DNA of 64,000 bases from Erysipelotrichaceae bacterium (GTDB lineage Bacteria; Bacillota_I; Bacilli_A; Erysipelotrichales; Erysipelotrichaceae): NCBI GenBank assembly GCA_030523555.1, contig JAUNIH010000001.1, positions 22,995-86,994 of the forward strand, read 5' to 3'. Shown here one piece after another: positions 1-8,021 of the stretch. The notes below the pieces were generated by a model. It searched no databases and was not told where the DNA came from. It was given only the letters and a program-made list of their open reading frames with translations. The translations under genes were made by a program, and so were the position numbers. Position 1 is the first letter of the stretch. Each line of letters begins with the position of its first letter.

Positions 1-1
1 A

Positions 2-1669
2 TATCCGCATGCCAAATTCTGGGTAGGTCCGGTTATTGATGATGGTTTCTATTATGATATGGATCTTGGTGAAGATTCTTTAACGGAAGAAGATCTTTCG
101 AAGATTGAAAAGGAAATGAAGAAATGCGCTAAAGACAATAAGCGTATAGTAAGAAAAGAAATATCTAAAGTTGAAGCTTTAGAGATGTTTAAGGATGATG
201 AATACAAGATTGATCTTATAAACAATATGGAAGATTCTGCGGTTATTTCATGTTATGCACAGGGTGACTTTACCGATTTATGTAGAGGACCACATGTTGA
301 AACAACCAAAGAAATGAAGTATTTCAAACTGGTTAAACATTCCGGTGCCTACTGGAAGGGTGATGCCAAGAACAAGATGCTGCAGAGAGTATACGGTGTT
401 TGTTTCTATAATGAAGAAGATCTCAATCAGTATATGAAGGAGATTGAAGAAGCCAAGGAAAGAGATCATCGTAAGATCGGTAAGGAACAGGAAATCTTCA
501 TGTCTTCGCAGCTTGTCGGTGCCGGCATGCCTTTATGGCTTCCTAATGGTGCCATCATCAGAAAACAGCTGGAAAACTATATCTATCAGAAAGAACAGGC
601 TTTAGGCTATCAGCATGTCTACACACCATGTGTCGGTACAAAACAGTTATATGTAACATCTGGTCATTGGGATCACTATAAGGAAAACATATTCCCGGTA
701 ATGAAGGTTGATGAAGAAGAATTTGTCTTAAGACCAATGAACTGTCCTCATCATATGCTGGTATATAAGAACAAGATGCATTCCTATCGTGACCTGCCTG
801 TAAGAATCGGTGAATTTGCGACGGACTTCCGCTATGAGGCATCTGGTGCCATGAAGGGTCTTGAAAGAGTACGCTGCATGTGTCAGAATGATGCACATCT
901 GTTTGTAAGACCTGATCAGATCGGCGAAGAATTCAAGAAGGTTGTAAACCTTATTCTTGAAACATATAAGGATTTCGGATTCAAAAACTACAGTTTCCGT
1001 CTTTCATTAAGAGATAAGGAAGATAAGGAAAAATACTTTGATGATGATGAAATGTGGGATAACGCTGAAGCCAAACTTCGTGATGTATTAAATGAAATAG
1101 GTGTAGACTACTATGAAGCCAAGGGTGAAGCGGCATTCTATGGTCCTAAACTCGATGTAGAAGTTAAACCTGCCATCGGTCCAGAAGTTACACTGTCTAC
1201 ATGCCAGCTGGACTTCTTATTACCTAGAAGATTTGAACTCAATTATATTGATTCTAACGGTGAAAAGGCTGTACCGGTTGTTATACACCGTGCAATATTT
1301 GGTACATTTGACAGATTTACTGCCTTCCTGATGGAAGAAACAAAGGGTATCTGGCCATTATGGTTATCACCAGTACAGGTCAATATCATTCCGGTAAACA
1401 GTGAAATCCATGCGGATTACGCTCATGATATCAAAGACAGACTTGTTTCTCTGGGTTATCGTGTAAATGTGGATGACCGTAATGAAAAACTGGGTTACCG
1501 TATGAGAGAATCCCAGATGAAGAAGATACCTGTTACTTTAGTATTAGGTGATAATGAAATGAATTCTGATTCAGTCAATGTCAGAAGATATGGCAAAGAG
1601 GGTCAGACACCTATGAAGTATGATGAACTTGTAGAAGTTCTGAAGAAACAGATAGAAGAAAAATATTAA
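2..1669 (+). CDS. thrS: Threonyl-tRNA synthetase (5' end cut off by the window)
   Basis: Charges tRNA-Thr with threonine in the cytosol. The frame is open to the left edge, with the first full codon at position 2, so the true start and most of the TGS/editing N-terminus lie outside the window. About 555 residues remain of a family usually near 640. Visible marks are the editing-domain end (DLCRGPH), the zinc ligands C in MNCPHH near 745, H in DAHLF near 892 and H in IHRA near 1276, class II motif 2 (RYEASGAMKGLERVR), motif 3 (IHRAIFGTFDRF) and an anticodon-binding C-terminus. A terminator follows directly. Confidence 0.97.
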   Translation, partial: YPHAKFWVGPVIDDGFYYDMDLGEDSLTEEDLSKIEKEMKKCAKDNKRIVRKEISKVEALEMFKDDEYKIDLINNMEDSAVISCYAQGDFTDLCRGPHVETTKEMKYFKLVKHSGAYWKGDAKNKMLQRVYGVCFYNEEDLNQYMKEIEEAKERDHRKIGKEQEIFMSSQLVGAGMPLWLPNGAIIRKQLENYIYQKEQALGYQHVYTPCVGTKQLYVTSGHWDHYKENIFPVMKVDEEEFVLRPMNCPHHMLVYKNKMHSYRDLPVRIGEFATDFRYEASGAMKGLERVRCMCQNDAHLFVRPDQIGEEFKKVVNLILETYKDFGFKNYSFRLSLRDKEDKEKYFDDDEMWDNAEAKLRDVLNEIGVDYYEAKGEAAFYGPKLDVEVKPAIGPEVTLSTCQLDFLLPRRFELNYIDSNGEKAVPVVIHRAIFGTFDRFTAFLMEETKGIWPLWLSPVQVNIIPVNSEIHADYAHDIKDRLVSLGYRVNVDDRNEKLGYRMRESQMKKIPVTLVLGDNEMNSDSVNVRRYGKEGQTPMKYDELVEVLKKQIEEKY

Positions 1670-1681
1670 TATTATTTCGAA

Positions 1682-1706
1682 AAGCCTTTATATAAAAGGC
1701 TTTTTT
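1682..1706 (+). terminator. Intrinsic terminator of thrS
   Basis: An 8-bp stem AAGCCTTT/AAAGGCTT with loop ATATA runs into a T tract, 12 bases after the thrS stop codon. Confidence 0.9.
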
Positions 1707-1760
1707 AATTATGTCAATTTCAGGTAAATTATTATTTGAAATTTGTAAGCGTTTTACATG

Positions 1761-1791
1761 TTTACAGGAACTTTTTATGTGTTAATATACT
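1761..1791 (+). promoter_or_regulatory. Candidate promoter of the riboswitch/nucleoside importer operon
   Basis: TTTACA at 1761-1766 is followed by TAATAT at 1783-1788 (16-bp spacer) or TATACT at 1786-1791 (19-bp spacer). Either choice would start the RNA just before the riboswitch aptamer at 1801. The choice of -10 is uncertain. Confidence 0.5.
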
Positions 1792-1800
1792 CATATAAAC

Positions 1801-1867
1801 GTCGTATAATCCTTCTGATAGGGAGAGGGAGTCTCTACATTATCACCGTAAATGATAATACTATGAC
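1801..1867 (+). promoter_or_regulatory. Purine riboswitch aptamer, guanine/hypoxanthine class
   Basis: The three-way junction can be drawn fully. P1 is GTCGTA (1801-1806) with TATGAC (1862-1867). P2 is CTTCT/AGAGG with loop GATAGGG. P3 is ATTATC/GATAAT with loop ACCGTAAAT. The junction J2/3 keeps the TCTAC core, and the base that sets ligand choice (position 74 in the xpt numbering) is C, as in guanine binders, not U as in adenine binders. Loop 2 differs from the usual GATATGG at one position, but the two G residues that pair with loop 3 are kept. The downstream genes import nucleosides, which fits. Confidence 0.9.
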
Positions 1868-2003
1868 AGGTCAGTTTCTTTGTTGCCTGTCAATCGCGAG
1901 GTTTAACAGAGAAATTATTTATTAATAATTTCTTATCCGAATATGTACGCATTTATACGTACTGTTTTTATTTTTTTGGTTAATCCAGGAAACTGATTAA
2001 CAT
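1864..2003 (+). promoter_or_regulatory. Expression platform region of the purine riboswitch
   Basis: Several hairpins lie between aptamer and gene. TGACAGG (1864-1870) can pair with CCTGTCA (1886-1892) and shares bases with the 3' strand of P1, so the two folds exclude each other. A perfect 10-bp hairpin spans 1910-1933. GTACG/CGTAC (1945-1962) followed by a T-rich tract to 1977 could be the intrinsic terminator, although its stem is only 5 bp. GTTAATC/GATTAAC surrounds 1979-2001, just before the AAGGAG ribosome site. Which fold does the switching cannot be settled by eye. Confidence 0.55.
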
Positions 2004-2019
2004 ATAAAAAGGAGAGAAA

Positions 2020-3261
2020 ATGAAAAAACTACTTACTTTATTATTTGCGTTAATGCTGATTGTTTCTCTTGGAGGATGTTCTTCATCATCAGGTGATGGT
2101 GAATCTGCTTCAACAGATGATACTCCAGCTGAAACAGTCTACAAGATCGGTATGGTCAGCATCGGTAACGAAGAAGCTGCCTATGACCGTAACTTCTATA
2201 TGGCTGCTGATGCCGCTACTGAAGTTCTTGCCTCTAAAGGTATTACTGTTGAATGGAAATATACATATGATCACCCAGAAGGTGACCCTGTAGCTGAAGA
2301 TAACACAGACTTCGCTGAAGAAGGTTATCTTGTTGTCTTCAACAACTCTTACGGTATGGAACCTGCCATGCTGACAGTTGCTCCTGATTATCCAGATACT
2401 TTCTTCTCTGGTATGACAAACGAAAATTCTCAGAGAGACAATCTTGACAATACAGGTAATGCTTTCCCATCGATCTATGAAGGAAGATATCTGGCTGGTG
2501 TTGCGGCTGGCATGAAACTCAATGAACTGATTGAAAACGGTACAATCACTGAAGATGAAGCATTACTTGGATATGTTGGTGCTTATCCATATGCTGAAGT
2601 TAAATCAGGTTATACTGCATTCTATCTTGGTGCAAAATCTGTATGTCCATCAGCTACCATGATCGTTAAGTTCATCAACTCATGGGGCAATCCAACTGAT
2701 GAAGCTGCCTGCGCCAAAGACCTGATTGATAACGGTGCCTGGGTAATCTCTCAGCATTCCGACTCTACTACTCCTGCTACAACCGCTGAAGCTAACGGCA
2801 GATTCCATGTAGGTTACAACGTTGATATGTCTACTGCTGAACTGGCTCCTAACGCTTCTATCATTTCTACAAGAATTGACTGGACAAACTACTTTGTAAC
2901 AGTAATTGAAACTCTGGTTAACGGTGGTGATAAAGCTACAATTCAGGACTATAAAGGTCATGGCTTAAAAGATGGTGATGTTGTTATGACACCATTAAAT
3001 GAGAATGTTGCTGCTCCTGGTACTGCTGAAGCTATCGCTGCTGCAAAGGCCGGTATTGAAGATGGTTCTGTAAAGGTATTTGATACTTCTACATTTACTG
3101 TAGGTGGTGCTGAAGTTACTTCTGCAATGGCTACAGATACTGATGGTGACTGGGTACCTGATACAAACGAAGCTATCTTTGACGGATGCTTCAATGAATC
3201 TTATTTCAACAGCGCACCATACTTTGCTTTAGACATTGATGGCATTACTTTATTAAACTAA
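2020..3261 (+). CDS. BMP-family nucleoside-binding lipoprotein of an ABC importer
   Basis: Extracellular substrate-binding lipoprotein. The N-terminus is a lipoprotein signal peptide with lipobox LGGC (lipidated Cys20), then a Ser-rich linker and the basic-membrane-protein (PnrA/BmpA-like) fold to residue 413. Proteins of this family next to an ATPase with two NBDs and two permeases import purine nucleosides (NupN/YufN-type in Bacillus). The start is supported by AAGGAG at 2011-2016. It is the first gene after the guanine-class riboswitch, so its expression is probably lowered when guanine or hypoxanthine is plentiful. The exact nucleoside cannot be read from the sequence. Confidence 0.92.
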   Translation: MKKLLTLLFALMLIVSLGGCSSSSGDGESASTDDTPAETVYKIGMVSIGNEEAAYDRNFYMAADAATEVLASKGITVEWKYTYDHPEGDPVAEDNTDFAEEGYLVVFNNSYGMEPAMLTVAPDYPDTFFSGMTNENSQRDNLDNTGNAFPSIYEGRYLAGVAAGMKLNELIENGTITEDEALLGYVGAYPYAEVKSGYTAFYLGAKSVCPSATMIVKFINSWGNPTDEAACAKDLIDNGAWVISQHSDSTTPATTAEANGRFHVGYNVDMSTAELAPNASIISTRIDWTNYFVTVIETLVNGGDKATIQDYKGHGLKDGDVVMTPLNENVAAPGTAEAIAAAKAGIEDGSVKVFDTSTFTVGGAEVTSAMATDTDGDWVPDTNEAIFDGCFNESYFNSAPYFALDIDGITLLN

Positions 3262-3272
3262 TTGAATATTAA

Positions 3273-3302
3273 ACGAGGCCGCGCCTTAGCGGCCCCGTTT
3301 TC
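3273..3302 (+). terminator. GC-rich hairpin between binding protein and ATPase (attenuator)
   Basis: A 10-bp stem with one mismatch (ACGAGGCCGC/GCGGCCCCGT, loop GCCTTA) ends in TTTTCC. Such partial terminators commonly keep the binding protein in excess over the membrane parts of an ABC importer. Confidence 0.75.
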
Positions 3303-3320
3303 CTTGTATATGGAGGTATT

Positions 3321-4853
3321 ATGGAAAATACTGTACATGCGATAGAATTCAGAAATATCAGTAAACATTTCGGAAGTGTTATTGCGAACAATCACGTTAA
3401 CTTATACGTAGACCATGGTGTAGTCATGGCTATTTTAGGTGAAAACGGTTCTGGTAAGACTTCTCTGATGAATATGGTTGCCGGTATCTATTATCCAGAT
3501 GAAGGAGAAATCTTTGTTGAGGGAGAAAAGGTAACGATCAAAACACCTAAGGATGCGTTTAATTATGGTGTAGGTATGATTCATCAACACTTTAAGCTGA
3601 TAGAAGTCTTTACAGCTGCTCAGAACATTGTTCTGGGACTCGAAGATGAAAAGATGGATATGAAACTTATCGCTTCCAAAGTAAAAGATATAGCCTCCAA
3701 ATACGGTTTTGATATTGATCCAAACAAAAAGATCTATGATATGTCCGTATCGGAAAAACAGACAGTTGAAATAATCAAGGTATTATACCGTGGTGTCGAT
3801 ATTCTTATTCTTGATGAACCTACAGCTGTTCTAACACCTCAGGAAACAGAAAAACTCTTCAATGTCTTGCGTTCAATGAGAGAACAGGGTAAGACTGTTA
3901 TCATCATTACCCATAAACTGAATGAAGTTATGGAAATAAGTGATGTTGTAGCAGTTATGAGAAAGGGTGAACACATCAAGACTGTCCGTACCAAAGAGAC
4001 TAATCCTGATGCCTTAACAGAGATGATGGTCGGCCATCAGGTAACTTTAGATATCGAAAGAAAAACACCAGTCGATATCAAACCGCGTATTACCGTAGCC
4101 GATTTATCAGTCAGAGATAATGAAGGTAACTTCAAATTAAAAGATGTCGGTTTTATTGCCTATGGCGGTGAAATACTGGGCATTGCCGGTATTGCAGGTT
4201 CTGGACAGAAGGAACTTCTGGAATCAATTGCCGGTTTAAGAAGGGTAGCTACAGGCTCTATTATCTATTCTCCTGAAGGAAGATCCACATCCAATCTTGT
4301 GGGTAAAACACCTTTAGAAATAAGAGAAGCAGGTGTTGCCATGGCGTTTGTACCAGAAGATAGATTAGGTATGGGACTTGTCGGTGGAATGGGTATGACC
4401 GATAATATGATGTTACGTACATGGAGATCAAATAAAGGTATGTTTGTAGACCGTAAGGAACCTAAGGAACTTGCGGAAGTAATACTTAATGATCTTGAAG
4501 TAAAAACGCCATCTGTAGAATATCCAGTAAGAAAACTTTCAGGTGGTAATGTACAGAAGGTTCTTGTAGGCAGAGAAATCGCCTCTAATCCAAGTGTACT
4601 GATGAGTGCCTATGCTGTAAGAGGTTTAGATATAAACACATCCTATACAATCTATAATCTTTTATCCGATCAGAAGGATAAGGGTGTAGCTGTTATCTTT
4701 GTCGGTGAAGACCTTGACGTATTACTTCAGCTGTGTGATCGTATCATGGTATTAAATGAAGGCAGAGTTGCCGGTATTGTTGATGCCAGAGTCGCATCCA
4801 AAGAAGAAATCGGTTTACTTATGACTAAAAACATGGAAGAGGGGGTTCATTAA
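3321..4853 (+). CDS. Nucleoside ABC importer ATP-binding protein (two NBDs)
   Basis: Powers the importer from the cytosolic side. It holds two ABC domains in one 510-residue chain. The first has Walker A GENGSGKTS (residues 40-48), a signature that reads MSVSEKQTV and Walker B ILILDEP. The second has a relaxed Walker A (GIAGSGQKE, near 288), a good LSGGNVQKV signature near 405, and a Walker B region reading VLMSAYAVRGLD without the usual acidic pair. One weak second site is normal for this sugar/nucleoside ATPase family (NupO/RbsA-like). Translation begins after GGAGG, and the stop overlaps the permease start as TAATG. Confidence 0.93.
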   Translation: MENTVHAIEFRNISKHFGSVIANNHVNLYVDHGVVMAILGENGSGKTSLMNMVAGIYYPDEGEIFVEGEKVTIKTPKDAFNYGVGMIHQHFKLIEVFTAAQNIVLGLEDEKMDMKLIASKVKDIASKYGFDIDPNKKIYDMSVSEKQTVEIIKVLYRGVDILILDEPTAVLTPQETEKLFNVLRSMREQGKTVIIITHKLNEVMEISDVVAVMRKGEHIKTVRTKETNPDALTEMMVGHQVTLDIERKTPVDIKPRITVADLSVRDNEGNFKLKDVGFIAYGGEILGIAGIAGSGQKELLESIAGLRRVATGSIIYSPEGRSTSNLVGKTPLEIREAGVAMAFVPEDRLGMGLVGGMGMTDNMMLRTWRSNKGMFVDRKEPKELAEVILNDLEVKTPSVEYPVRKLSGGNVQKVLVGREIASNPSVLMSAYAVRGLDINTSYTIYNLLSDQKDKGVAVIFVGEDLDVLLQLCDRIMVLNEGRVAGIVDARVASKEEIGLLMTKNMEEGVH

Positions 4854-5941
4854 TGACTGCAATAAATCATAGAGAAAAAACGCCATTAATCAGAATTTCC
4901 AAGCGTGAAAATATGTCAATTGCGGGAATGCTGGCAGTAAGAATAGGTGCCTTTGTACTGGCTATTGTACTGGGTGGTCTTATCTTTGCGTGTCTTGGTA
5001 CAAATCCTATAGAAGCGTATATGCAGATGATAAACGGATCTTTAGGTAAGGCATCAGGTATCAGACAGGTTGTAAAGATCGCTGTACCTTTGCTTACTGT
5101 AGCTCTGGCGCTGGCTCCTTGTTTCAAAATGAAATACTGGAATATCGGTGCTGAAGGTCAGATTACCATCGGTGCTATATGCTGTTCATACTTTGCCTTA
5201 TACTGGTATGACAAACTTCCTTCATTTGTATTATTAATAGTTATGGCTATTGCCGCTATCCTGGGTGGTGGTATCTGGGCTTTAATTCCTGCCTTATTCA
5301 AGTCAAGATACAATACCAACGAAACACTGTTCACCTTAATGATGAACTATATCGCCATCGGTATCGCCGCATGGTTATGTGGTGGTCCTTGGGAAGGAAA
5401 GCCTGGTTCACAGATTATTCCGATGTTTAATGAAAAAGCCGTTTTACCTAAAATAGGCGGCGTACATATCGGCTGGATATTCGCTCTGATATTTGTAGTA
5501 GTAATGTTTATCTATATGAACTACACCAAACAGGGTTATGAGATTGCTGTACTTGGTGAATCTGAAAATACAGCCAGATATGCCGGAATGAATGTCAGCA
5601 GAATCGTTTTAAGAACTGTCTTTATATCGGGTGCTCTAAGTGGTTTTGCGGGTTATATGGTAGCTTCTGGAACAGATATGACATTATTCTCCAATGTAGC
5701 CAATAACGTTGGTTTTACCGCTATTACGGTATGCTGGCTGTCTCAGCTTAATCCTTTTGTGATGGTTATTATCTCTGCCTTAATTGCCATACTTTCAAGA
5801 GGTTCATCTGTGTTACAGACTCAGTTATCCATACCTAGTACAATCTCAAGTATCATTACAGGCATTATTCTTTTATGTCTGTTAGGATGTGAATTCTTCA
5901 TCAACTACGAAGTAAGTTTCCGTAAGAAAGGAGAAAACTGA
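4853..5941 (+). CDS. Nucleoside ABC importer permease 1
   Basis: Inner-membrane channel subunit of the branched-chain amino acid/ribose permease type (BPD_transp_2). It has 362 residues with many hydrophobic segments from about residue 25 to 350 and the typical family stretch MKYWNIGAEGQ. It overlaps the ATPase stop by one base (TAATG) and its own stop overlaps the next start (TGATG), so the three genes are translationally coupled. It corresponds to the longer permease (NupP-like) of the nucleoside system. Confidence 0.92.
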   Translation: MTAINHREKTPLIRISKRENMSIAGMLAVRIGAFVLAIVLGGLIFACLGTNPIEAYMQMINGSLGKASGIRQVVKIAVPLLTVALALAPCFKMKYWNIGAEGQITIGAICCSYFALYWYDKLPSFVLLIVMAIAAILGGGIWALIPALFKSRYNTNETLFTLMMNYIAIGIAAWLCGGPWEGKPGSQIIPMFNEKAVLPKIGGVHIGWIFALIFVVVMFIYMNYTKQGYEIAVLGESENTARYAGMNVSRIVLRTVFISGALSGFAGYMVASGTDMTLFSNVANNVGFTAITVCWLSQLNPFVMVIISALIAILSRGSSVLQTQLSIPSTISSIITGIILLCLLGCEFFINYEVSFRKKGEN

Positions 5942-6927
5942 TGAATATCAATATAATCGGTTTTATTAAAGCCGCCATTTTAAATGGTGCACCTATCATG
6001 TTTGGTACATCAGGAGAAATCCTGACGGAAAAATCCGGAAACATGAATCTCGGTGTTGAAGGCCTCATGTATATGGGTGGAGCTTTCGGACTGATCGCTG
6101 CCTTCTTATATGGCAATACGATGGGATCTTCTGCAAACGGATTTGTCTGCATACTTATTGCCTTAGTATCATCATTTGTTGCGGGCGTTCTTGGTGCATT
6201 GATATTCTCATTTCTTACAATTACCTTAAGAGCCAATCAGAATGTTACAGGCCTTGCCTTAACAATATTCGGTACAGCTGTAGGTCAGTTTGCGTGTGAA
6301 TATTTAAGAGTTCAGCAGGGTTCATACATCTCTGTATCTACAGAACTTAAAAATGCCTTTATCAATCCGGTAATGCCTGAATTCTTACAGAATATACCAT
6401 TTATCGGTGAACTGTTATTCCAGTACAATATCTTTGTATATCTTGGTTTTGTGATTGTTATAGCGATGCATTTATTCATGAACTATTCCAAGAAAGGTTT
6501 ATACCTTAGATCTGTAGGAGAATCTCCTGCAGTAGCTGATGCGGCTGGTATTGATGTCGAAAAATACAAATATCTCGCAACTTTGATCGGCGGTGGCATA
6601 AGCGCCATCGGTGGTATGGTTTCGATTATGACCTTATCAGGATGTGTATGGAGTAAGGAAGGTCTTGCCGGTACAGGCTGGATCTCTGTGGCTCTTGTTA
6701 TATTCTGTTTATGGAAACCTTTAAACTCTGTATGGGGTTCAATCCTTTTTGGTGGTTTACTTATTGCCTATATCAGACTTCCTTTACCATTCTTACCTGC
6801 ACAGATCTATAAGATTGTTCCATATATCGTTACAATCATCGTTCTGATTCTTGTATCAATAAGACAGAAACGAGAGAATCAGCCTCCGGCATCTCTTGGT
6901 ATTCCATATTTCAGAGAAGACAGATAA
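5941..6927 (+). CDS. Nucleoside ABC importer permease 2
   Basis: Second channel subunit, 328 residues, with the family stretch EKSGNMNLGVEG near residue 30 and about eight to ten membrane segments. It pairs with the preceding permease as a heterodimer (NupQ-like). The start overlaps the upstream stop (TGATG). The gene is followed 13 bases later by a long hairpin terminator whose 3' arm contains the ribosome site of the next gene. Confidence 0.92.
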   Translation: MNINIIGFIKAAILNGAPIMFGTSGEILTEKSGNMNLGVEGLMYMGGAFGLIAAFLYGNTMGSSANGFVCILIALVSSFVAGVLGALIFSFLTITLRANQNVTGLALTIFGTAVGQFACEYLRVQQGSYISVSTELKNAFINPVMPEFLQNIPFIGELLFQYNIFVYLGFVIVIAMHLFMNYSKKGLYLRSVGESPAVADAAGIDVEKYKYLATLIGGGISAIGGMVSIMTLSGCVWSKEGLAGTGWISVALVIFCLWKPLNSVWGSILFGGLLIAYIRLPLPFLPAQIYKIVPYIVTIIVLILVSIRQKRENQPPASLGIPYFREDR

Positions 6928-6940
6928 TATAAAACAGAAC

Positions 6941-6977
6941 CTCCTTTATTCCATAATTGAATAGTGGAGGTTTTTTT
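6941..6977 (+). terminator. Importer operon terminator, 3' arm contains the recombinase ribosome site
   Basis: The stem is ACCTCC, a small internal loop, TATTC, loop, GAATA, a small internal loop, GGAGGT, followed by a run of seven T. The GGAGG at 6966-6970 sits 7 bases before the ATG of the recombinase, so it is at once the end of the terminator stem and the Shine-Dalgarno sequence of the next gene. Confidence 0.85.
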
Positions 6978-7814
6978 ATGCATATCATTATCATTACCCA
7001 TTGCTCAATAGATTTATACCGAAAATATCTTTTATCGAAAGAAAAGAGTTTAAATACCATAAATAAATATGTAAAAGATATCATTTATTTTAAAAATTAT
7101 ATTAATAATACTTTTATAAACAGAAAACATTTACTGGCATACAAAGAATATTTAAGTAACAGATATCTTCCTTCAACTGTAAACTGTAAGATATCTGCCT
7201 TAAACAGTTATCTACATTTCATGAAAGGGGACAGGCTTAAACTGTCATATATTAAGGTTCAGCATAATTCTTTTATCAGTGAAGACAGATTACTGAATAA
7301 AGAAGAATACAGAAGACTTCTTATTGCTGCAAAAGAAAGAAACAATATGCGTCTGTACTATCTGATGATGACCATATGTTCTACAGGAATAAGGGTATCC
7401 GAATTAAGATATATAACTAAAGAATCCTTATATGAAGGTAAAGTTCTGATTACTAATAAAGGAAAGTCAAGGACAATACTTATTCCTGATGATTTATGCA
7501 TAAGACTTAAAAAATATGCAGAAAATATATCTGAAGGTCCTATATTCATAACATCTTCAGGAAAACCTTTAAACAGAAGTAATATACACCATGATATGAA
7601 GAAACTGTGCAAAGATGCAAAGGTAGATGAACATAAGGTATTCCCTCATAATCTGAGACATCTTTTTGCCCTAAGCTATTACTCAATAGAAAACAACATT
7701 TCTCATCTCGCGGATATCCTGGGACATTCTTCTATAGAAACTACAAGAATATACCTGACAACAAGTATTAAAGAACATGAAAATATCCTTTCAAAGATGA
7801 AACTGATTATATAA
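6978..7814 (+). CDS. Tyrosine recombinase, candidate invertase of the adjacent promoter
   Basis: Site-specific DNA recombinase of the phage integrase/Xer family, 278 residues. The N-terminal SAM-like DNA-binding half covers residues 10-95. The catalytic set is complete: R139 (GIRVSEL), K163 (NKGKSR), H224 and R227 (HNLRH), H250 (LGHSS) and the nucleophile Y259 (TRIYL). I chose the ATG at 6978, with GGAGG 7 bases upstream, over an upstream TTG lying inside the terminator. The stop lies five bases before a 23-bp inverted repeat, the classic arrangement of an invertase beside its invertible element. It is distinct from the XerD at 51925. Confidence 0.93.
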   Translation: MHIIIITHCSIDLYRKYLLSKEKSLNTINKYVKDIIYFKNYINNTFINRKHLLAYKEYLSNRYLPSTVNCKISALNSYLHFMKGDRLKLSYIKVQHNSFISEDRLLNKEEYRRLLIAAKERNNMRLYYLMMTICSTGIRVSELRYITKESLYEGKVLITNKGKSRTILIPDDLCIRLKKYAENISEGPIFITSSGKPLNRSNIHHDMKKLCKDAKVDEHKVFPHNLRHLFALSYYSIENNISHLADILGHSSIETTRIYLTTSIKEHENILSKMKLII

Positions 7815-7819
7815 AAAAA

Positions 7820-7842
7820 CACAGAATAGTTATTCTGTGGTA
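7820..7842 (+). repeat. Left inverted repeat (IR-L) of the invertible promoter element
   Basis: 23 bp, identical at 22 positions to the reverse complement of 8022-8044. The core is a near-perfect palindrome: CACAGAATA, central GT, TATTCTGTG. The non-palindromic centre (GT here, AC in the right copy) sets the orientation of the two sites as inverted, which favours inversion rather than excision. Confidence 0.92.
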
Positions 7843-7868
7843 TCGTAAACGAAGTTATTTTACAACAA

Positions 7869-7896
7869 ATTCTAAATATATAAAATACTACGTCAA
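7869..7896 (-). promoter_or_regulatory. Sigma-A promoter inside the invertible segment, facing left
   Basis: On the minus strand TTGACG (7896-7891), a 16-bp spacer and TAGAAT (7874-7869) match the consensus at 5 of 6 positions each. The RNA would start near 7862 and run through IR-L into the recombinase gene as antisense. After inversion it would run through the right repeat into the regulator gene, with a leader of about 70 bases. Confidence 0.75.
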
Positions 7897-7920
7897 AAAT
7901 TTTATAACACCATTAATTTA

Positions 7921-7940
7921 TAAATGTAACTAAATGTAAC
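7921..7940. repeat. Tandem 10-bp direct repeat, candidate regulator binding site
   Basis: TAAATGTAAC occurs twice back to back. The 10-bp period puts both copies on one face of the helix. Relative to the minus-strand promoter they lie about 24 bp upstream of the -35 box, where activators bind. The repeats invert together with the promoter, so the spacing is kept in both states. The binding protein is unknown; the neighbouring XRE protein is one candidate. Confidence 0.6.
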
Positions 7941-8021
7941 CAAAAATTAAATATTTTTTTATTAAACCCTTCTAACAAAGGCTTTTTTACACTGAAAAAG
8001 GCTGTTTCAGAAGTAAATTCG

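Larger units (their letters stand above)
7843..8021. other. Invertible DNA segment (179 bp) carrying the operon promoter, OFF orientation
   Basis: The segment is non-coding and very AT-rich and lies between inverted repeats next to a tyrosine recombinase. On the minus strand it has a strong promoter (7869-7896) that points away from the surface-protein operon; I see no comparable promoter on the plus strand. The nearest plus-strand candidate is TTTACA (7859) with TAAAAT (7881), 16-bp spacing and poorer -10. Other content: a 10-bp tandem repeat (7921-7940) and a small hairpin CTGAAA/TTTCAG (7992-8010). Inversion is an inference from this layout. Confidence 0.8.

Noticed and set aside
4560..4640. 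Weak Walker B in the second ATPase domain of the nucleoside importer as damage
   Set aside because: An incomplete second site is normal in the two-domain sugar/nucleoside ATPase family.
7820..7842. Left repeat as only a terminator of the recombinase gene
   Set aside because: It is a perfect hairpin but lacks a T run, and its reverse-complement copy at 8022-8044 makes a recombination site more likely. It could do both.
7859..7886. Plus-strand promoter TTTACA/TAAAAT in the invertible segment that would make the operon constitutive
   Set aside because: It matches less well than the minus-strand promoter, so I keep it only as a weak alternative.
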